Below are positions 58,675 through 64,000 of a stretch of DNA of 64,000 bases, piece after piece (within the stretch, counting starts at the first letter, position 1; each line of letters opens with the position of its first letter). Made by a program: the position numbers and the translations under genes. The notes below the pieces were generated by a model. It searched no databases, was not told the origin of the DNA, and saw only the letters and a program-made list of their open reading frames with translations. Source of the stretch: Pseudomonas juntendi (lineage in GTDB: Bacteria; Pseudomonadota; Gammaproteobacteria; Pseudomonadales; Pseudomonadaceae); the NCBI RefSeq assembly GCF_009932375.1, contig NZ_BLJG01000067.1:1-64000 (forward strand), in the 5' to 3' direction.

Positions 58675-59004
58675 ATGTTCCGTACCCGTGCTTACCTGGC
58701 AACCCTGGCGATGGCTGCTGTCCTGGCTGGTTGCAGCACTGGTGGCGATGCTGGTGGTAATGCCGGTGGGGCTGCACCGGCTGCGCCGGCCGGCAACGAC
58801 GGCCGCTGCGATGCCAGCGGCGCAGACTTTGCCATGGGCAAGCAGGCCAGTGCCGAGTTGCTGGAGCAGGCGCGCAAGGCCAGTGGTTCGCAAATAGCGC
58901 GTATTCTCAAGCCGCACGACGTGGTAACCCTGGAGTACCGGTCCGAGCGCTTGAACCTTAACGTCAATGAGCAGGGTGTGGTCAACCGCGTCAACTGCGG
59001 CTGA
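58675..59004 (+). CDS. Peptidase-inhibitor I78-like lipoprotein
   Basis: A 109-aa envelope lipoprotein. The signal ends at the lipobox VLAGC (C20), followed by a Gly/Ala-rich linker and a domain resembling I78 inhibitors (GRCDASGADFAMGKQAS, RILKPHDVVTLEYRSERLNLNVNEQGVVNRVNCG). The two cysteines near each end of the domain may pair. TAGGAGGC precedes the ATG. The I78 assignment is from memory of the ending pattern. Confidence 0.78.
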   Translation: MFRTRAYLATLAMAAVLAGCSTGGDAGGNAGGAAPAAPAGNDGRCDASGADFAMGKQASAELLEQARKASGSQIARILKPHDVVTLEYRSERLNLNVNEQGVVNRVNCG

Positions 59005-59035
59005 TTCAGCTACCCCCGGCCCCTGGGGCGCGCCC

Positions 59036-59067
59036 AAAAAAAACCCGCCACAAGGGCGGGTTTTTTA
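59036..59067. terminator. Bidirectional terminator between lipoprotein gene and capB
   Basis: A CCCGCC/GGCGGG stem (59044-59049, 59055-59060) with a five-base loop has A8 on its left and T6 on its right. It can end transcripts from both the lipoprotein gene and the convergent capB. Confidence 0.85.
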
Positions 59068-59079
59068 CAGCTATCCGAA

Positions 59080-59292
59080 TTACTCCGGACGAACCTGTGC
59101 AGCCTGCATGCCTTTTTGGCCGCGCTCGGCGACGAAGGAAACAGTCTGGCCTTCTTTCAGGCTCTTGAAGCCGTCAGATTCGATGGCTTTGAAGTGAACG
59201 AACAGGTCGTCGCCGCCGCCTGCTGGGGTGATGAAGCCGTAGCCTTTCTCATCATTGAACCATTTGACGGTGCCTTGTTGGCGATTGGACAT
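59080..59292 (-). CDS. capB: Cold shock protein CapB (CspA family)
   Basis: A 70-aa RNA chaperone with the single five-stranded cold-shock domain. The RNA-binding motifs are KGYGFITP and DLFVHF. The start is [19 protein letters not shown], preceded by GGAG. The 160-base leader upstream to the next gene could be the regulatory 5' UTR common in this family. Convergent with the lipoprotein gene across the shared terminator. Confidence 0.97.
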   Translation of the reverse strand: MSNRQQGTVKWFNDEKGYGFITPAGGGDDLFVHFKAIESDGFKSLKEGQTVSFVAERGQKGMQAAQVRPE

Positions 59293-59454
59293 GGGTGAAT
59301 CTCCAGAACATTTAGTTTTTTCGGTGGTGCAATGCGGCCGAGGCTACGGAGCACGGGACGTATCATAGTCCATTTCTGCGCATCTAGCGCCTTTTACCTT
59401 CGCCGGATATTGATCCAGCTCAAAGATTTACCGGCCGCCTTTGGCTTTAAGGTT

Positions 59455-59760
59455 TCAGCCCTTTGGTGCGCAGGCATGTTTCACAACCGTTTGCGCTTTC
59501 TGCATCAGCTTGGCGTCCACGCCATCCTTGCTGTCCAGGTCGGCAATTTCGGCATCGGTGAAGTTCTTCTTGATGGCTTGGGCGCCACAGTCGCAGTGTT
59601 TCTTCGCAGTTGCAGCATCAACGCCCTGGCCGCTGGCCACCTGCGTGCACTGGGCCATGTAGCCGGCCTCTTTCCCCGGTGGGAAGTTGCCAGCGTTCGC
59701 GGCTACCGGCAGCAGCAGGGCAGCAGTGGCCGCCAGGGCCAGAAGAGACGGAACTCGCAT
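59455..59760 (-). CDS. Exported cysteine-containing hypothetical protein
   Basis: A 101-aa secreted protein: signal peptide (ends AANA, residue 23), then a small helical domain with four cysteines (C38, C56, C58, C97) including HCDCGAQAIKKNF. These suggest disulfides or a metal site. AAGGAGT precedes the start. No family recognised. It lies upstream of capB on the same strand, 160 bases away. Confidence 0.7.
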   Translation of the reverse strand: MRVPSLLALAATAALLLPVAANAGNFPPGKEAGYMAQCTQVASGQGVDAATAKKHCDCGAQAIKKNFTDAEIADLDSKDGVDAKLMQKAQTVVKHACAPKG

Positions 59761-60094
59761 AACCAGTTACTCCTTGGGTTAAGGTCTCATCAAGAGTAGG
59801 TTGCTTCCCAAAGTCTGATAGGGCTTTTTCCGGGTTAGTTCACCCCAACCCCGTAATTTCCAAATATTTCTGCCTGCGGCGCAACCCGCGTGCTAGCATG
59901 CTCGGCTTGTGTTCGCGCCTTTGCCTGGCGCAGCCATTTTTCTTTCCAGTCACTCTGGTTCGTCCCTCGCAAGCCGAAAGGCTTCTGCCACTGTGAGGCA
60001 GGCTTCCTTTGCAGGAAGGCAGGTCGGATCTTGTACTGGCTCATCCCAACCCACGTGACCTTTGGTAGGGGTCACCACTAGGAGAGGAGGCGCC
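59761..60094 (+). promoter_or_regulatory. thrS leader with tRNA-Thr-like hairpin
   Basis: About 330 bases with no gene. Three hairpins precede thrS: AAGCC-GAAA-GGCTT (59971-59984), CTTCCT/AGGAAG (60003-60018) and GTGACC/GGTCAC (60055-60075). In the last, after one G-U pair, the seven-base loop (60062-60068) is TTGGTAG, matching the tRNA-Thr(GGU) anticodon loop with GGT in the anticodon position. It ends five bases before the ribosome site, where E. coli thrS carries its tRNA-mimicking operator. This implies translational autoregulation by ThrRS. Confidence 0.6.
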
Positions 60095-62017
60095 ATGCCC
60101 GTTATTACTCTTCCCGATGGCAGTCAGCGTTCGTTTGATCACGCCGTATCCGTAGCCGATGTCGCCGCATCCATTGGTGCAGGCCTCGCCAAGGCCACCG
60201 TGGCCGGCAAGGTCGACGGCAAGCTGGTCGACGCCTGCGACCTGATCAGCCACGACGCCACACTGCAGATCATCACCCCTAAAGATGCAGAGGGACTGGA
60301 GATCATCCGCCACTCGTGCGCCCATTTGGTTGGCCACGCGGTGAAGCAGCTGTACCCGACCGCCAAGATGGTGATCGGCCCGGTGATCGACGAAGGCTTC
60401 TATTACGACATCGCCTACGAGCGCCCCTTCACCCCTGAAGACCTGGCCGCCATCGAAAAGCGCATGATGGAGCTGATCGACAAAGACTACGACGTGGTCA
60501 AGAAGGTCACCCCGCGCGCCGAAGTCATCGACGTTTTCACCGCCCGTGGCGAAGACTACAAGCTGCGCCTGGTCGAAGACATGCCGGACGAACAGGCCAT
60601 GGGCCTGTACTACCACGAAGAATACGTTGACATGTGCCGTGGCCCGCACGTGCCCAACACCCGCTTCCTCAAGGCTTTCAAGCTGACCAAGCTGTCCGGC
60701 GCCTACTGGCGTGGCGATGCCAAGAACGAGCAGTTGCAGCGCGTGTACGGCACCGCCTGGGCGGACAAGAAGCAGCTGGCAGCCTACATCCAGCGCATCG
60801 AAGAAGCCGAAAAACGCGACCACCGCAAGATCGGCAAGCAGCTCGACCTGTTCCACCTGCAGGAAGAAGCCCCGGGCATGGTGTTCTGGCACGCCAACGG
60901 CTGGACCGTCTACCAGGTGCTCGAGCAGTACATGCGTGGCGTGCAGCGCGAAAACGGCTACCAGGAAATCAAGACCCCGCAGGTTGTCGACCGTATTCTG
61001 TGGGAGCGTTCCGGCCACTGGTCCAACTACGCCGAGAACATGTTCACCACTTCGTCGGAAAGCCGCGACTACGCGGTAAAACCGATGAACTGCCCGTGCC
61101 ACGTGCAGGTGTTCAACCAGGGCCTGAAAAGCTACCGCGACCTGCCGCTGCGCCTGGCCGAGTTCGGTGCCTGCCACCGTAACGAGCCATCCGGTGCCCT
61201 GCACGGCATCATGCGCGTACGTGGCTTCGTACAGGACGACGCGCACATCTTCTGCACCGAAGAACAGGTGAAGAAAGAAGCAGCCGACTTCATCAAGCTG
61301 ACCCTGGACGTGTACAAGGACTTCGGCTTCAGCGACATTGCCATGAAGCTGTCCACCCGCCCGGCCAAGCGTGTCGGTTCCGAAGAGCTGTGGGACCGTG
61401 CCGAAGGTGCACTGGCCGACGCCCTCAACGAATCCGGCCTGGAGTGGGAATACCAGCCAGGCGAAGGTGCCTTCTACGGTCCGAAGATCGAGTTCACCCT
61501 GCGTGACTGCCTTGGCCGTAACTGGCAGTGCGGTACCCTGCAGTACGATCCGAACCTGCCAGAGCGCCTGGATGCCAGCTACATCGCCGAAGACAACAGC
61601 CGCGTGCGCCCGGTGATGCTGCACCGCGCCATCCTCGGCTCGTTCGAGCGCTTCATCGGCATGCTGATCGAGCACTACGCTGGCGTGTTCCCGGCCTGGC
61701 TCGCACCGACCCAGGCGGTGATCATGAACATCACCGACAAACAGGCCGATTTCGCCCTTCAGGTGGAGAAATCTCTGAACGGTAGCGGTTTCCGTGCCAA
61801 GTCGGACTTGAGAAATGAGAAGATCGGCTTTAAAATCCGCGAGCATACTTTGCTCAAGGTCCCGTACCTTTTGGTTATAGGGGACCGCGAAGTCGAAACG
61901 CAAACCGTCGCTGTGCGCACTCGCGAAGGTGCTGACCTGGGCTCCATGCCCGTCGCCCAGTTCGTTGAGCTGCTGAATCAAGCGGTTTCCCGGCGTGGTC
62001 GCCAAGAATCGGAGTAA
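60095..62017 (+). CDS. thrS: Threonyl-tRNA synthetase
   Basis: Charges tRNA-Thr. The 640-aa protein has an N-terminal TGS domain (1-60), the editing domain (zinc-like [17 protein letters not shown] near 70-85), a class II catalytic core with the zinc cysteine in [12 protein letters not shown], motif 2 [20 protein letters not shown] and motif 3 [19 protein letters not shown], and an anticodon-binding C-terminal domain. GGAGAGGAGG precedes the ATG. It overlaps the annotated ATG of infC. Confidence 0.98.
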   Translation: MPVITLPDGSQRSFDHAVSVADVAASIGAGLAKATVAGKVDGKLVDACDLISHDATLQIITPKDAEGLEIIRHSCAHLVGHAVKQLYPTAKMVIGPVIDEGFYYDIAYERPFTPEDLAAIEKRMMELIDKDYDVVKKVTPRAEVIDVFTARGEDYKLRLVEDMPDEQAMGLYYHEEYVDMCRGPHVPNTRFLKAFKLTKLSGAYWRGDAKNEQLQRVYGTAWADKKQLAAYIQRIEEAEKRDHRKIGKQLDLFHLQEEAPGMVFWHANGWTVYQVLEQYMRGVQRENGYQEIKTPQVVDRILWERSGHWSNYAENMFTTSSESRDYAVKPMNCPCHVQVFNQGLKSYRDLPLRLAEFGACHRNEPSGALHGIMRVRGFVQDDAHIFCTEEQVKKEAADFIKLTLDVYKDFGFSDIAMKLSTRPAKRVGSEELWDRAEGALADALNESGLEWEYQPGEGAFYGPKIEFTLRDCLGRNWQCGTLQYDPNLPERLDASYIAEDNSRVRPVMLHRAILGSFERFIGMLIEHYAGVFPAWLAPTQAVIMNITDKQADFALQVEKSLNGSGFRAKSDLRNEKIGFKIREHTLLKVPYLLVIGDREVETQTVAVRTREGADLGSMPVAQFVELLNQAVSRRGRQESE

Positions 62018-62022
62018 TGACT

Positions 62023-62568
62023 ATTAAGCGTGAAATGAGAAACGATAAGCGTGCTGTACCGAAGGCCCCGATCAACGAGAATATCTCGGCCCGCGAGGTT
62101 CGGTTAATTGGCGCAGACGGCGAGCAAGTTGGCATCGTCTCGATTGATGAAGCGCTGCGTATCGCTGATGAAGCGAAGCTGGACCTGGTAGAAATCTCTG
62201 CAGACGCAGTACCACCTGTCTGCAAGGTGATGGACTACGGCAAGCACCTCTTCGAGAAGAAGAAGCAGGCTAACGAAGCCAAGAAAAACCAGAAACAGAT
62301 CCAGATCAAAGAAATCAAGTTTCGTCCAGGGACGGAGGATGGGGATTACCAGGTAAAACTACGCAACCTGGTACGTTTCCTTACCGATGGGGACAAGGCC
62401 AAGATCTCTCTGAGATTCCGCGGCCGTGAGATGGCCCACCAGGAGCTGGGCATGGAGCTGTTGAAGCGGGTCGAAGCCGACCTCGCCGAATACGGCACCG
62501 TTGAGCAGCATCCTAAGATGGAAGGACGCCAGCTTATGATGGTCATCGCCCCCAAGAAAAAGAAATAA
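62023..62568 (+). CDS. infC: Translation initiation factor IF-3
   Basis: Prevents subunit association and checks the start codon. The 181-aa protein is full length ([42 protein letters not shown], ending [10 protein letters not shown]). The start is not the ATG at 62017: the GGAG at 62011 is only two bases from it but eight bases from ATT at 62023. IF-3 genes commonly use ATT so that the factor represses its own translation. The ATG at 62017 would give 183 aa. Confidence 0.96.
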   Translation: MKREMRNDKRAVPKAPINENISAREVRLIGADGEQVGIVSIDEALRIADEAKLDLVEISADAVPPVCKVMDYGKHLFEKKKQANEAKKNQKQIQIKEIKFRPGTEDGDYQVKLRNLVRFLTDGDKAKISLRFRGREMAHQELGMELLKRVEADLAEYGTVEQHPKMEGRQLMMVIAPKKKK

Positions 62569-62628
62569 TCTCCCGGGCACGGCAGGCCTGATGATTATGT
62601 GTAATTTTATCGAATGCGGAGTTCCAAC

Positions 62629-62823
62629 ATGCCAAAAATGAAAACCAAGAGCGGTGCTGCGAAGCGCTTCCTGAAGACTGCTTCGGGCTTCAAGCACAAG
62701 CACGCTTTCAAGAGCCACATCCTGACCAAAATGTCGACCAAGCGTAAGCGTCAACTGCGCGGTGCCAGCTTGCTGCACCCGTCCGACGTGGCGAAAGTCG
62801 AGCGCATGCTGCGCGTACGTTAA
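62629..62823 (+). CDS. rpmI: Ribosomal protein L35
   Basis: A 64-aa basic ribosomal protein, [26 protein letters not shown] precedes the ATG at 62629; the upstream ATG at 62614 is unused. The 60-base gap after infC is where L20 binds to control rpmI-rplT in related bacteria; I did not resolve its structure here. Confidence 0.97.
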   Translation: MPKMKTKSGAAKRFLKTASGFKHKHAFKSHILTKMSTKRKRQLRGASLLHPSDVAKVERMLRVR

Positions 62824-62850
62824 TTCTGGTTAAGATAGAGGAAGTTACTC

Positions 62851-63207
62851 ATGGCTCGTGTTAAGCGCGGCGTTATCGCTCGTAAGCGTCACAAAAAAAT
62901 TCTGAAGCTGGCTAAAGGTTACTACGGTGCACGTTCGCGCGTATTCCGCGTAGCCAAGCAAGCGGTCATCAAGGCTGGCCAATACGCCTACCGCGACCGT
63001 CGCCAGAAGAAGCGTCAGTTCCGCGCACTGTGGATCGCTCGTATCAACGCCGGTGCCCGCACCAACGGTCTGTCCTACAGCCGTCTGATTGCTGGCCTGA
63101 AAAAGGCTTCGATCGAAATCGACCGTAAGGTTCTGGCCGATCTGGCAGTGAACGAAAAAGCGGCGTTTGCTGCGATTGTCGAGAAAGCTAAAGCCGTTCT
63201 GGCTTAA
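62851..63207 (+). CDS. rplT: Ribosomal protein L20
   Basis: A 118-aa basic protein of the large subunit, essential for early assembly and usually the autorepressor of the rpmI-rplT mRNA. Starts [24 protein letters not shown] and is complete. It lies 27 bases after rpmI with a clear GAGGAAG ribosome site. Confidence 0.98.
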   Translation: MARVKRGVIARKRHKKILKLAKGYYGARSRVFRVAKQAVIKAGQYAYRDRRQKKRQFRALWIARINAGARTNGLSYSRLIAGLKKASIEIDRKVLADLAVNEKAAFAAIVEKAKAVLA

Positions 63208-63223
63208 GTACCCGCGACAATCA

Positions 63224-64000
<777 letters not shown>

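Overview
The window is GC-rich chromosomal DNA of a Pseudomonas, most likely the P. putida group. This rests on remembered gene order (rbsBACRKD followed by a nucleoside hydrolase; thrS-infC-rpmI-rplT-pheS; acnB, prpE, bacteriophytochrome and Csu-type pilus genes near each other), on P. putida-like REP hairpins and on the protein sequences; no database search was possible. I see no phage, insertion sequence, CRISPR array or integrative element. About 65 protein genes and one tRNA gene are supported. Most of it is core chromosome.

Layout. 0-6 kb: acnB (aconitase B), a DUF1289 protein, an unknown protein, queD and a patatin-like lipase. 6-8.6 kb: a four-gene operon with two PepSY proteins, a PhoP-like response regulator and a PhoQ-like kinase. 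8.6-14.4 kb: a possible structured RNA, an HPP-CBS membrane protein, a LysR regulator divergent from prpE, an AFG1/ZapE-like ATPase and a small YdcH-like protein. 14.5-20 kb: tRNA-Gln, then a light-sensing signalling operon on the minus strand (bacteriophytochrome kinase, single-domain receiver, hybrid kinase). 20-26.6 kb: an archaic (Csu-type) chaperone-usher pilus operon, divergent from the phytochrome genes. 26.6-33 kb: M14 carboxypeptidase, dkgB, sulfite reductase cysI with its DUF934 partner, an orphan periplasmic binding protein and small membrane proteins. 33-40.3 kb: metH, cis/trans fatty acid isomerase, an acyltransferase. 40.4-50.9 kb: nfuA, a Sco/PCu(A)C copper-delivery pair, azlCD with an AraC regulator, an SGNH-type protein, a LysE exporter with a YqcI/YcgG protein, a LysR, a GNAT enzyme and periplasmic asparaginase. 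51-58.2 kb: the ribose operon plus a secreted nucleoside hydrolase. 58.2-64 kb: a lipoprotein, cold-shock capB, and the translation cluster thrS-infC-rpmI-rplT-pheS, the last cut by the window end.

The most interesting signals are regulatory. The thrS leader carries a hairpin just before the ribosome binding site whose seven-base loop reads like the tRNA-Thr(GGU) anticodon loop. infC appears to start at ATT with ideal spacing, inside an overlap with thrS. Two catabolic operons (prpE, rbs) carry AANAANAA Hfq/Crc-type motifs at their translation starts. The rbs promoter has a perfect LacI-family palindrome at its expected transcription start. Large inverted repeats lie upstream of acnB and of a lipoprotein gene. 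The pilus usher has a six-codon mini-ORF in front of it, which could be a coupling device or a two-base slip.

How genes cooperate: a secreted nucleoside hydrolase would release ribose that RbsABC imports and RbsD/RbsK process. The Sco and PCu(A)C proteins form a copper relay for oxidase assembly. The phytochrome operon has no DNA-binding output, so its signal must leave by phosphotransfer or protein contact.
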